64,000 nucleotides of DNA from Geosiphon pyriformis (taxonomy: Eukaryota > Glomeromycota > Glomeromycetes > Archaeosporales > Geosiphonaceae), in the NCBI GenBank assembly GCA_016748015.1, contig JAAOMT010000777.1, positions 190,347 to 254,346 on the forward strand, given 5' to 3'. Each line of letters starts with the position of its first letter. Positions within the stretch are counted from its first letter, which is position 1. A model generated the notes under the pieces. It had not been told where the DNA came from and did not search any database. It was given only the letters and a program-made list of their open reading frames with translations. Both the position numbers and the translations under genes were made by a program. This document shows, piece by piece, positions 42,250 through 53,111 of this stretch.

Positions 42250-42890
42250 TTCTCAGATGGGTTTCTTTTCTTCTTTTTCAAATTCAATAAGAGATGCTGA
42301 TAATGTAGTGATGGGTTTGAAATGATTACATGTGGCTGCTACCCATGTGTGTTAACTGTTTTGGTTAAGTTGGAGCTCTTGTGTGTTCTAATTGAGCATT
42401 GTATTGGTTTTGGACAACCAGTTGTTACCAACAAGTGCTTGGTACTGAGTGACTTCCATAACTAATACCTTGATTGGTATGATGATGCCATTGATTTCTA
42501 TGGAGAGGTCATCAATCTCGCCAATTGGAGTTTTGGTTGCTCTATTGGCTGTTATAATTCTGGCACTGGCAGCATGATTAACTTGGCAATCTAATTGGTC
42601 CATGAGTTGTTGTGTAATAATGCTGCCCACTGACTCACTATTTAATATGAGTTTAATGAAGTGGCCATCAACTTTAGCATTAGTGTATATAGTGGTGATG
42701 GGTTTTTCTTTAAGTGCGGCTCTACTAAACAAGAGCATGGACAATAGTTCCTTGAATTTGAATGGAAAGATTGCTGCTAGTAATTTGTCATTGGTAATGG
42801 TGGCTGGAGGTATGTTGCTGATAAGTAATTTGTTTTGGTTGAGTTTTGTGTTGTTGGGTGAAATGTCTTCTAGAGTTACCAGAAGACTTA
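42250..42890 (-). pseudogene. Protease of element C
   Basis: The open piece 42388-42744 covers the retropepsin. The active site reads L-N-S-E-S-V-G, so Asp and Gly are lost to G-to-A changes. The remainder (LMDQLDCQVNHAASARIITANRATKTPIG-type block, read in pieces) is well kept. A TAG replaces Trp at about 42390. The upstream LVTLEDISPNNTKLNQ block near 42850-42890 marks the Gag-protease joint. Confidence 0.8.
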
Positions 42891-45003
42891 AATAGTTCTA
42901 GAAACTTGGGTTTTAGATGTACCCAGTTCCTGAATTCTGCTAGCATGATCCTGATTGTTGATTGAAAGAACTGGGAATTGGTTGGTAAACAACCATTACT
43001 GATCTTCAGTTTTGAGTAATCCTTGATCTGAAATTTCCTAGTGTTATCTGAGCTGAGTTTGATGGCAGTATTGAAATTGGTTAGAATTGATATATTATTT
43101 GAGGTTGTGGCTGATAGATAGGTTGGAGCTGCAGTTGATATACTACAGGTGCTGTAGGCTGATAACTTGGTAGTTGATAGATTTGTGGCTGTGTTACAAG
43201 TAGGTAATTTGGTTAATATAGTTCTGAGTTTAGTTGGTAACTCAAAGTTTGAAACCAGTAATTAGGGTTTCTATATTGATTTTCCAATCATTGGTCACTT
43301 AGCCATTTACAGCATTTAAATTGTAAATATCTTTGTTTACTACAATAGTGGCACACACGCATTTTTTGCTGCCACTGTTAATTGGTCAAGGATGATGCTA
43401 AACACAATTGATTTTAAAAGCAATTTTTGTTTCCCTAATTGTTATATTGTTGTAGAGGTTAATAAATGGCTTGATTGGTGTTAGCTAAGTATCCTTTCAA
43501 TTTCTGACTGATTAAGTCACTTAATTGCTTCAACTTGGAATCCAGGTCAAATAATTCATTCATGACTAGATTTACAGCTTGAGCATGATTGGCTTTGAGT
43601 TCAGCAGATTCAAAATCTCTTGTATTGGTAACTACATCTTGGAGAGTTTGTGAGTGCATTGGGTATATGCACTGGAGGATACTATTGTGTAATCCATGGA
43701 TGAACTAGTTCAAGATCTGTGGCACTATAAAGTAATTTGTGTCAATTGCTTGTATTTGGTGCAAGTTTCTATAAAAACATCCTAAATAAGTAGTAACTGC
43801 TTTATTTTCTCCTTGTTTTATGGTGGTGAATATATTTGCCAAGCAGTTAATACTATTATTGTTACTGAAATATCTCACGAATTCTAGTTTGAATTCTTGG
43901 AAAGTTTGGGGTTTGGCAGCTAAGCTCTGATACTATGAATTGGCAGTATCTTAAAGAAAATAAGGAATTGCTTAAAGGGCTCTGTCATTGTTCTAACTAT
44001 TGGCTACAATGGCTTTTTCTATGTTATTGAGCCATATTTAAGTGTCATCTTCCTCACTGATGAATTTCTCAATTTTGGTAATGAGTGTGTATGTCATTAG
44101 TACTAATAGTTGTTGCAGTTGTAATTGTTGTTGTAGTTGCTGTTGGAATTGTGGCTGTTGCTGTTTGTCAATTAGTAGGGCTGGTAGTGGATTAATCATG
44201 ATTACTGGAGATAAGTTTTCTTAATTAACAATGTTGGGGTTTGTATTGTTCTGGTTTTTCAGAGTTTAATTAACCAGAGTTTCAATTTCTAAATTTTCTG
44301 TAATTGGGTTTTAATAATTAAATTCTTAATTCTTTTCTTTCTATTCTTCTAATGGCATTATTTCCCAAGGACTTGCGATTCCAAAATCTGGTGGAGGTAG
44401 CAGTGATCAAAATCCTAATAGTGTTGGCAATCACAATTTAAATTCTTCAAAATAATCACTATAGGTTTTTAATAATTCTGCTTTCTTCTGTTTGCTTTAA
44501 AATGGGAGGCATTCAAATGTTAATATTGTGTTTGATGTGAATGTACCTGCTAATATAATATTGATGGTACTTCCAGGTGTATGATGATATAATGGGTATA
44601 GTGGTAATTCAATTCTTTGTTTCTTCTACATTGGTAGTTGGATTTGTTTTGGAGTTGCTGCTGGTGTTTGTAACTTTCCTTTACTTTTATCTGTGTAGGT
44701 AATAAGAAATTGTTGTTGAGCATATCTTTCAATTTCTTGATTAATTTTTCTGATGATTGGTGCAAAACTGTAATTTTGTGGTAAGCTGGTGTGTTGAATT
44801 AATTCTGTATAGAAATTTTCTTTTGCTAATTTAATGTCAACTGGTTTTCCCAGAAAATCTGTGATTCTTTTATTAATGTAAAAGTTAAAGGCTGATTCCA
44901 CTGGATAATGGTTGTTAATTAAGCCCAATTGTTTGCTGTACTGTTAAAACAAAAATTTAGTGAATCCTAAATGGTTTGCCCCTATTATTTCTAATTCTGC
45001 CAC
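42891..45003 (-). pseudogene. gag of element C
   Basis: The GTG start equivalent is at 45003 on the minus strand. Open pieces are 44626-44928 (NHYPVESAFNFYINKRITDFLG) and 43459-43659 (SAELKANHAQAVNLVMNE). Gln-rich segments encoded by CAA/CAG runs lie at about 44100-44165. The zinc knuckle near 43340-43370 is present but partly changed. The capsid block around 43850-44040 is split by stops at Gln and Trp codons. Confidence 0.75.
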
Positions 45004-45048
45004 TTTTGGATGATTGTTGTTAGTGCTGATTCTCTGTAAGATTTATAT

Positions 45049-45064
45049 TTCACAGGGAGTACCA
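45049..45064 (-). promoter_or_regulatory. Primer-binding site of C
   Basis: Minus strand TGGTACTCCCTGTGAA, two bases after the 5' LTR. The fold-back arm CAGCAC lies at about 45024-45029 (decayed to CAGCACTA). Confidence 0.75.
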
Positions 45065-45066
45065 AA

Positions 45067-45883
45067 TGTTACAGGTGATTATTTGGAGTCTCAAATCAAA
45101 TAACAAACTTATAACTTGGTGCTCAATTGATGACATTGGTAATATTTGTAGGTTAATTGTATCTGAAGATGTTTGTTAAGTTCTTTGTATAATAAACAGA
45201 GATTTAATTAATGGTTTTATCTATAGCTTTCCGAAATTGCAGTTTTGTCAATTTTTTTCTCAGTGTAATGACCAGTAATCTGGCAGAGATGCCCTTTTGG
45301 TAAGCTATCCTTAAATTCTTAATTCTTATACCCTTTCTTTGGGGTCTTTTACTAGGCTATTCTTGATGTTAATAACTCAGCGCTTAATTTTCAATTGATT
45401 AGTAAAACCAAAAGAAATAACAAAAGAAGATAAAAGAAAAATAAAAAAAAATAAATAAATAAATAAAGACAATTGCCAGTTAGTATCCTGTCAATAGCCA
45501 TAATTAAAAGTTATTGTTCCAGTGTGATTAAGTATCAATTCCTATCAATACTTCATGTTAATAGTGGGAAGTGAATTTGATATATTGAATAATTATTTAT
45601 TAATATTTGTAAAATAGAAGGTTGTTTAGATCAAATCTAAACTGAGAAGTCTGTTTTTTCTTCTTCTAATGCTATTGCTATATATACATAATTAATGTTC
45701 TACAAGATTGCTTATATTTTTGAGCAATATGCTATGATTTCTTGAACAATGCTCATATTGTTGAGCAATGTGCTCTAATTTTTTAATATTGCTCCACATT
45801 GCTGAGCAATATGCTTACATGTTAATTACTACTCTCTTATTAGTCTATTATTTTCTATATCTGTTTTTTTTTTATGAGTAATA
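45067..45883 (-). repeat. 5' LTR of element C (817 bp)
   Basis: On the minus strand it starts TATTACTCATAAAA and ends CCTGTAACA. It has two 41-bp palindromic units (45755 and 45796) against four in the 3' LTR. The TATA box is near 45674-45685. Confidence 0.88.
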
Positions 45884-45887
45884 GCAC
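45884..45887 (+). repeat. 4-bp target duplication (GCAC) right of C
   Basis: Partner of 6321-6324. Confidence 0.88.
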
Positions 45888-46115
45888 CAATATGAGACAT
45901 AGAATTATACCAGGTGTGATTATTTGTTGACAGTATGGACTATCCTTCTATCTTGAAAGTATAGTGACTGAAATATTTTATAAGACTGATCTTACACATT
46001 GAATTTATACTCATTCAATTTGCTCTTTAAAGTTGAATTCCCTTTGATCTCTTTTATCACTCTACAATCCTGTTCTTTCTTGCTATCTGTTAGCTTGTTA
46101 CTCCAATTTGTAACA
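45888..46115 (+). repeat. 5' LTR of B2, right piece
   Basis: It matches the end of the 3' LTR from about 52868 to 53111 (GAGGCATAGAATTATACC, then TTTGATCTCTTTC). It ends TTTGTAACA, followed by six bases and the primer site. Confidence 0.88.
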
Positions 46116-46121
46116 TAAAAG

Positions 46122-46137
46122 TGGTGCTTTCTGTAAG
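46122..46137 (+). promoter_or_regulatory. Primer-binding site of B2
   Basis: TGGTGCTTTCTGTAAG, six bases after the LTR. It is close to the family 1 site, so both families may use the same or a related tRNA. Confidence 0.75.
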
Positions 46138-46167
46138 ATTGTCAAAATCCACTTTGTTTCCTATTGT

Positions 46168-47721
46168 ATGAGTGATTATTCATACCTGCCACAATAATCA
46201 GAAAAATACTTTGAAGCACACAACAAAAATAATCTAGATATTATTGAACTCAATCCTTTGTCTTCCTGCTTGATTTGCTTTCTTATTGAAAAACAATCTA
46301 GCAGACAATTCCAAGACTTTTGGAACTGGTTTCTAAACAAGCATTTAGCTAAAACCTACACAGTTTATACAATTTATTACTTTGATTAAGCTTATTTTGA
46401 AGACAACTTTGAAGAAAGAAACAACAGCATCAATTAGCTTTTATATTCCACTATCTTTGAACAACAGCCCTCTGATTTCGAATATCTGAATCATCAAATC
46501 TATACTTGGATTGCTGCCCATCAATCAACTGAAACTTCTCTTGAAACAGAAGAAGAAAGCTATCAAACTGCTCTTATTTTTGATCTCTTCTTAAGTGAAT
46601 CAGATTATTCTATTCAAACAGTAACTCCTAAACCAATGGCTAATAATTCTATGCAACAGAACATTCTGATTGCTCTCCAAGACATACAAACTGCTTTGAG
46701 AAGAAAAAACAACACTCTATTACTCTTGTTTAGAGATGATACACAAGATCCAATTAAATGGTTGGACAATTTTGAAAGAGCTGCTACAGCCAACTAATAT
46801 GATAATGAATATAAGTTCCAAATCGTTGGTGGCTATCTTCAAGACTTTTCTGCTACTTGGTTTTCACAAGAAACCAATGCCAATGTTCAGCAAAGAATCA
46901 TTAGATGGGCACTAGCAAATGCCAGAAAAGACAATACCTCTTTTACTATCCAGTTTAAAATGAAATTTAGAACTCCTATCTTGATATCTAAATGGTACAT
47001 GAAAGTAGAAAAAAGAATTTAAGGTCTTGGTAAAATGATAACTAAATATGCCAAAGCCATCAGAAAGTTAATTAAAAGAGTAGACTCTGGAAGAAACTGA
47101 ACAGAAGAACAAAAAATTTATTCCTTTACAAAAAGATTGAAAACAGATCTGTTTTATGCTCTTTGGCCCCTCTTGGCCTTGAAAGACAATCTCACAATAA
47201 ACATGACCATTGAACTTGCCCAACGAATTGAAAACAACTAAAGAATGCACTTGAAATCTACACTTCCAGTTTTTGCTCTTGCTTTTGTTATGGCTTTTGC
47301 TCTCCAAATGACTGCTGTTTCTTTTGCTGCCCAAACTCAAGACTCAAATAAACAGTTAATAGATAGACTCACAGCTAATTTTGTCTGATTACTGGAACCC
47401 TTAGCCCAAGCAGTCAGAGAGAATCAACAACTCCAAAGATCTAGATTTGAACCCTATTTTAATCAATCCCAGCAACCCCCTTATCAAAAACAACAAAATC
47501 ATGGTCCACCTGTGTGTTATTGCTATGAATTAACTGGATATTTTTCCAGAGATTGTAACAATCCTTCTCTGTTTCTTCCAGCTCCCAGAAACAATGACAA
47601 TTAAAACAACAGAACTATCAATAACAATGTCTTCAACCAAAGACCCAATTATGCCAACATCAATTTCTTTGAAAAAGATTCCTTAGTTAAAGCCACTGTT
47701 TATCAGCCTTTAAATTGGTAG
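46168..47721 (+). pseudogene. gag of element B2
   Basis: A clear ATG at 46168 (MSDYSYLPQ) opens a frame of about 517 codons that stays in register to TAG 47719-47721. Internal stops are point changes of CAA (46192, 46797, 47020), TGG (47098) and similar. Regions: N-terminal helical part, DPIKWLDNFERAATAN block and a capsid core (YKFQIVGGYLQDFSATWF), then an Ala/Val/Phe-rich stretch near 47260-47340. The zinc knuckle (47515-47556) has its second Cys and its His changed to Tyr by single transitions. Confidence 0.85.
47709..47715 (+). promoter_or_regulatory. Probable -1 ribosomal frameshift heptamer at gag/pol junction of B2
   Basis: T TTA AAT in the gag frame, with the gag stop TAG one codon later (47719). 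A -1 slip gives TTT AAA TTG GTA and enters pol exactly. Downstream, ACCTT-CAA-AGGGT can form a hairpin (47726-47738), enclosed by GCAC (47722-47725) and GTGC (47743-47746). Conserved in B1 as TTTAAAC. Confidence 0.8.
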
Positions 47722-48560
47722 GCACACCTTCAAAGGGTAAGAGTGCAAGCCAACCAGAAAAAAACCTCTTTTATGCTTTTAATCTAACTAATAATGATCA
47801 TAACATAGATGAACTAGCAATTAACACTTCCAAATCAACCAAAAAGAAGAAGAAAGCCAAAGTTGATTTCGTTCTGGACCCAAACAAGTCATTCAAATCA
47901 ACTGTTGATAACAATAAGTTACCAAAGACTAAAGTTTTTAAGAATCCTCCAAAGTTGGAATTCTCAGAAATTGTACAAAAATCTGGATCCTATTCTGTTG
48001 TCAAAAATCTCATGAAAACGCTTGCTTACATTACCTTTGGCCAGTTAATAACCCATCCCCAATTCAGAAAAAACCTTCACAAATCTTTGATTCTTAAGAA
48101 AAAGACACCAAAAACCAACAAACACTCATGCCAAGCTGAACTTGCTAACAACAGCAATGTTATCCTTCTTATTTGTAAAGCCCAAGTAGCTGGTTATTTC
48201 ATTGATCTGATCCTGAACAGTGGATCATCTGTTAGCATCATTGCCAAATACTTCTTAGAAGCAATTAGCAGAAAGATTGATAAACTGTTTATAAGACCAA
48301 TGACCAATGTACATAGTAACAAAAAGAAAAATTTGGACATAACCAAAGCTGTTTCTGTCTGAATTAATGGCATCAGCATTGAAACTAACATGGAAGTATC
48401 TGAAATGAAAGAATACACCATAATAGTTGACAATGAATGGCTCAAAAAAGCAAAAGCCTTGCTTAATTATAAACTCTGTAAACTAATCATCAAATGTGGT
48501 GAAAAACCCATTGTAATTAAGTGTTGTCATTGGACAACTCTTCCAGTACCCAAACAAAGC
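47715..48560 (+). pseudogene. Pol N-terminus and protease of B2
   Basis: The frame 47715-48362 has no ATG at its start, as expected when it is entered by frameshifting. It begins with a Lys-rich spacer, then ICKAQVAGYFIDLILNSGSS with the catalytic Asp as Asn, also seen in B1. A TGA at 48361 is followed in the same frame by 48390-48812, holding VDNEWLKKAKALLNYKL, the protease end. Confidence 0.8.
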
Positions 48561-48990
48561 CAAGAAAAAGAACAATTAGATAAATCAGATGATAAAGAAA
48601 GTGAAAAAAAAGATGAACAAAAAGAACAAAAAAAAACTGCTGAACTTGCCTATATTATTTTTACCAGCAATAACAAGCCATTAGATAATATCAAAGCAGA
48701 TAAAAAAGAAATTATGGTAAATGGCAAGCTAATCTGCTGGCCTTACTATAATATTCTTAGAAGAACCTTTGATAGAAAACCTGGCAAGAAAGCAAAATAC
48801 AATTATTGGTGACATAGTTCTTATGCCAGGTGCTGGTACAATAAATCTTTATATTCCTCTAGTAATGAATACAAGTTCTATCTAATTTATTACAAAGATT
48901 GGGAGCCAATTAGTTTGATACCCAGAGAAGAACTAAAAGAAGTACAGAAGTTCTTTGAAAATGAACCACTTAAAATCCAATCATTAGTTA
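48561..48990 (+). pseudogene. Charged linker and cysteine cluster of B2
   Basis: After a Lys/Glu/Asp-rich stretch (about 48550-48640) the frame gives IMVNGKLICWPYYNILRRTF and then a cluster at 48810-48890. There B1 has HGPC ... CNK ... CKFC; B2 has several of these changed to Tyr or Ser. The cluster sits where families 1 and 3 carry their cysteine modules and dUTPase, but no dUTPase motifs are visible. Confidence 0.6.
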
Positions 48991-49910
48991 TAAAACAAAG
49001 AAAATCTTTCCCTGAAAAAAGAAAAGTGGACATTAAAAATCTGTTGGCTAGAAATAGTTCAGTTATCTTAAAAAAAGGTAATACCCCTAAACAAACCCAT
49101 GTGATACAACATACCATCATCACAAAAGAAATTCATTCTATCTATTTGAAGCCTTATTAATCTAATTAATACAATAATGAGTTTATCAAGAAAGAGATAA
49201 ACCAGATAAAAGATCTTAGATTCATACAAGAAACCAAGAGTGAATGAACTTTTCTAGTTGTAGTGGTATCCAAGAAAGATGGAACTCTACATTTCTGTAT
49301 TGACTACTGCCAACTAAATGTTATTACTATAAGAGACATGTACTCACTCTCTAAAATTGATGCAATACTAGATAAATTCAATAGTGCTGCTTTCTTCTCA
49401 ACTATTGACTTAACTGCTGAATTTTGGCAAGTAGAAATAGATCCAGAAAGCAGAAAAAAAACTGCTTTCATTACCAAGTATGGCACCTATGAATTCACAG
49501 TCATGTCTTTTGGTCTCACCAATGCTCTTTTTACTTTTCAATACCTAATGGACAAAGTATTTGAATCAATAAAAGAAAACTTTGTTTTGGTCTACTTAGA
49601 TGACATAATGGTTTATTCAAAAACCTGGGATGAACATTTTGAACACTTGCAAAAGGTTTTTGATCTGTTTAGAAATGCTGGCTTCAAGATTAATCCAATT
49701 AAATCTTTCTTTGGATGCCAATCCACCCAGTTCTTTGGTTATCTTATTATAAAAGATAGAATCTTCTCTGACCCAGCTAAAGTTGGAAAAGTTCAGAATA
49801 TTAGACAACTAATGAATGTTTCTGAACTATGCTTTTTCTTTGGTTTGGTCTCTTACTATCACAAATTTATCAAGGACTTCTCCAAAATCACTTTTTCTCT
49901 CAATTAGCTA
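48991..49910 (+). pseudogene. Reverse transcriptase of B2
   Basis: The frame 49263-49907 (214 codons) has KKDGTLHFCIDYCQLNVITI, STIDLTAEFWQVEIDPESRK, FGLTNALFTF and an intact YLDDIMVYSKTWDEHFEHLQ catalytic box near 49590-49625. The connection reads FFGLVSYYHKFIKDFSK. A TAG follows at 49906 (Gln). The upstream part (48915-49160) holds LLARNSSVILKKGN. Catalytic residues look complete, so inactivation here is by stops rather than active-site loss. Confidence 0.9.
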
Positions 49911-50500
49911 CTCAGAAAAAATGTCAATTATTACTAGGGCATTCATCAACAAAAAGCTTTTGAAATTTTGAAAGAAAAACTTGTTACTGAACCAATTCTC
50001 AAACAATCTGATTTGAACCAACCTTTTATTTTTCACACTGATATATCTGGCTATGGACTTGGTACTGTCTTTTTACAGAAAGATGAAAATGGCAGAAAAC
50101 ATACCATAGCATATGCCAGTAGATTCTTTACACCAGCAGAAAAAAACTATTCAGTTATTAAACAAGAATGTTTAGCAGTAGTTTGGACTACTAGTTACTG
50201 GAATTAATATCTTCTTGGTGCAAAATTCTTAGTGGTAACAGATCATCAAGTCTTGGTTTGGCTGCACAATAAAAAAAAGCTGGAACACAAATAAATAACT
50301 CACTGAATACTCTACTTGGATGAATTTGACTATGATATTCAACACTACAAAGAGCAAATTATCAAAATGCCAACACTTTCTCTAAACTTACTATTCAGTA
50401 ATAGTACAACCTTTCAAACCAAACCAACTTAATTATTAGTAACTTCTTTACAAACAAACACAATAATAGACTTGGATAACTATTCTGCCTTAATAAAATT
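49911..50500 (+). pseudogene. RNase H of B2
   Basis: The open piece 49968-50207 reads PFIFHTDISGYGLGTVFLQK with the catalytic Asp, then YASRFFTPAEKNYSVIKQEC. VTDHQVLVWLHNKKKLEHK follows near 50240 past a TAA at Gln. The tail shows stops and a frame change near 50360-50410. Confidence 0.85.
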
Positions 50501-51720
50501 TTTGGGTAAAGAATAATACTCACCAGAATACACTTGACAGCAAAAAAACATTTGCACAAACAATCAAATTTCTATTTGATTTGCCAAAACCAGCTATATA
50601 AAAGAAATAGAAAAGATCTTAATCATTCTCAAAAAGTCATCAGATTTGAAGAAAAAGAAATTGTAATATACAACATGCACACTGACCCATTAGCTGGACA
50701 CTTTGGAAAAACAAAGACAATTCAGAAAACTTTAACTCGCTATTATTAGCTTACCTTGGGAAAAAATATTGCTAAATACATCAAAACCTGTGACATCTGC
50801 CAAAGAAGAGACAAACTCAATTGCAAAGAAGATATCTATTCAATTTCTGTTGGTCAATTATTTGACAAAATTGGTATAGATATTGTTAGACCATTAACAA
50901 TAACTCCTGATGGCAACAGATATATTATCACAACTACTGCTATCTTACAAAGTAGATAGAAACAAGAGCCACTTCTGACCAAACAGCAGTCTTAATAGCC
51001 AATTTCATTTATGAAGATATTATTTGTCATCATGGCTCCCCAAAAAACTTTTATCTGATAAAGGCAGAGTTTTTCTTAGTACACTGGTTGAAGAACTTTG
51101 TAGAAAAATGGGAATACATTATAAACTTTTTTTCCCTTATTACCCCCAAACAAATGGCTTAGTAGAACATTTCAATAGAACACTATGTGAAACTCTAATC
51201 AAAACCAGTGAAGAAACAAACTTATAAGACAAAGTACTGTTTTCAGCTTTGTTTGCTTATAGAACTGTGAATCATGACATAACAAGTTATAAATCTTTTT
51301 ATCTGTTCTATGAATGCATAACAACATTACTAATAGAAACTAACATTAAGACAATACTCTTTGAAGAGATCACAATAGAAAATTACAAAGACATTTTGCA
51401 AAGAAGACTTGGTACTATTCTTGACTCCTTGATAGAAGCACAAATAATTGTTTTTGAAAAGATAAAACAATTTCAAGAAAAGCTTAAAAAAAAGAAAACT
51501 TATAAAACACTTTCTTTAAGTGTTGGTAATTTGGTATTAGAATACCATTCAGATAGAGACAATGTTTATGGTAATAAATTCTCTAGCCAATGAAAAGAAC
51601 CTTTTATAGTCAACAAAATTTTAAACAATAGTTCTTATATTTTTCAAAATCAATTTAGAACAATCTTTAATGATTGTCTTGTTTATAATACACAATTCAA
51701 GAAATATCATAAACGACTTG
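50501..51720 (+). pseudogene. Integrase of B2
   Basis: Open pieces are 50534-50749 (HTDPLAGHFGKTKT, the H-x-H half), 50756-50959 (CDICQRRDK and IGIDIVRPLTI with the first Asp), 51024-51227 (second core half, SDKGRVFLST, NGLVEHFN with the Glu) and 51249-51593 (AYRTVNHDITSYKSF and the C-terminal helix). The GPY/F-like segment is at about 51575-51640. Frames 2 and 0 alternate, so at least two indels are present. Confidence 0.88.
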
Positions 51721-52415
51721 ATTGGTGGTCTGTTGTGGTAATATTGATTCAAATAATCAGCAAAAATCAAGTATAAATAAAATGTACTATTCCCAAAACA
51801 GAGGTATTTTCTGGATCAAAACATTTAAAATGTCTTCTATACTCTTTATAAGTATTGAATCAAAAACTATTCAAATGCTACTCTGACTATTGGAAAACAA
51901 ACCACTATAACTAATAATAATGGAACATATACTGTTATTAGACCAAAAAAAACTATTACCAAAAGAGAAAAAATTGGTAGCAAAATAGATAAATGTCTGT
52001 TGAAAAGTATAACAGCAGCTATACTCCTACCTTCTAGTACAATTGAAAAAACATTCCAAGAAATTTTACCTATAGACAAAAACTTGTCATATGGAAGGCA
52101 ATTAGAACTCTATAGTCACCTTGGAAAAATCATAAAAGATATGAAACTTATGAAAAAAACAACTTCAAAGATACAGCAGAAATTTTGGGTATTATACAGT
52201 TAGATATTTCAAGAGTTTTAACTATTGCTAAAAGAGCCAAAACTCTAATACAAAAATTTGGTTTCTTGAATACAAAACTCATTTCACCTCAAGTATTATA
52301 TATCCTATTCACAAAAAATTTCAACAAACTAGTTAGCTTTGAGTTAAATAAAACTCTTTAAATAGATTACACCATAAATAACTTGATTTTGCTGAAGCTC
52401 AATCTCTTTGGAGAG
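51721..52415 (+). pseudogene. 3' ORF (ORF3) of B2
   Basis: In frame 1, about 51853-52200, the sequence reads SNATLTIGKQTTITNNNG and VIRPKKTITKREKIGSKIDK, then AAILLPSSTIEKTFQEILPI. After a one-base shift it continues ILGIIQLDISRVLTIAKRAK to near 52370. It is a helical basic protein of perhaps 190-200 residues, separate from integrase. It is not similar by eye to ORF3 of families 1 and 3 apart from a FAEAQS-like end just before the polypurine tract. Function unknown. Confidence 0.55.
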
Positions 52416-52420
52416 GATGA
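52409..52420 (+). promoter_or_regulatory. Polypurine tract of B2
   Basis: TGGAGAGGATGA directly before the 3' LTR. Confidence 0.8.
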
Positions 52421-53111
52421 TGTTATGGTTGAAACTTATACTTCTTATTAATTATCACATGTATTAACCATTAATATTATATAAATTAGCCACTCTATTT
52501 TTAGAAAGTGATTATTGACCTAATCAATAACCTAACTGTTAACCTGATTATTAACTTAGTCATTGATCTAATCATTGACCATTTTTGATAACTATATAAG
52601 CAATAAATCTTTTAACTGTAGAAAAACATGTAGAAATTAAAAAAATAAATAAATAAAATAACAACTTTCATCTCAATCCTTCTCTTATTGCTAAATTTTC
52701 TTTCTCTATCTTCAAATATCTGAACATCTTGGAATAAAAAATTACTTGTTGGCATTTACCTACTCTTTTTCTGAAATGTGTAATTGCAGTATTTAAAGAT
52801 TATTAAATAAAATGTGACTGAAGAATACATCTGATATCTAATATTGAATTCTAAAAGTGGTGATGTGAGGCATAGAATTATACCAGATGTAATTATTTGT
52901 TAACAGTACAAAATATCCCTCTACTTTCAGATTTCCTGGTTATCTTTTAAAAAGTATAACAACTGAGATATTTTATAAGACTGATTTCACACATTGAATT
53001 CATACTCATTTAATTTGTTCTTTGAAGTTGAATTCTCTTTGATCTCTTTCATTACCCTACAATCTTGTTCTCTCTTGCTATCTATTAGCTTTGTTATTCC
53101 AATTCATAACA
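52421..53111 (+). repeat. 3' LTR of B2 (691 bp)
   Basis: It starts TGTTATGGTTGAAAC and ends TTCATAACA. A TATATAAG box is near 52594. It has an extra tandem repeat of about 12-bp units (ATTGACCTAATC, ATTAACCTGATT and similar) at about 52505-52580 that the 5' LTR lacks. CTAT follows at 53112. Confidence 0.9.

Larger units (their letters stand above)
6325..45883 (-). mobile_element. Element C: family 1 retrotransposon inserted in B2's 5' LTR
   Basis: C runs on the minus strand, with its 5' LTR at 45067-45883 and 3' LTR at 6325-7212. It has been interrupted twice, by D (10341-30306) and by G (30863-40411). Its own length is about 10.0 kb. Gag, protease, cysteine module, dUTPase, reverse transcriptase, RNase H, integrase and the 3' ORF can all be located in order, but stops and indels are dense. 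Confidence 0.88.
5935..53111 (+). mobile_element. Element B2: family 2 Ty3/gypsy retrotransposon inserted in B1
   Basis: B2 is complete end to end once the 39.6 kb insertion of element C in its 5' LTR is removed, leaving about 7.6 kb. It has a split 5' LTR (5935-6324 plus 45888-46115), a primer-binding site, gag from ATG 46168, a -1 frameshift heptamer, pol (protease, cysteine linker, reverse transcriptase, RNase H, integrase), a 3' ORF, a polypurine tract and a 3' LTR (52421-53111). Its own coding frames are crossed by isolated stops, nearly all at former CAA, CAG or TGG codons. Confidence 0.88.

Noticed and set aside
51721-52415. Possible envelope gene after integrase in B2 (and ORF3 in the other elements).
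   Set aside because: No signal peptide, no transmembrane helix, no cysteine pattern of glycoproteins; the products are short, charged and helical.
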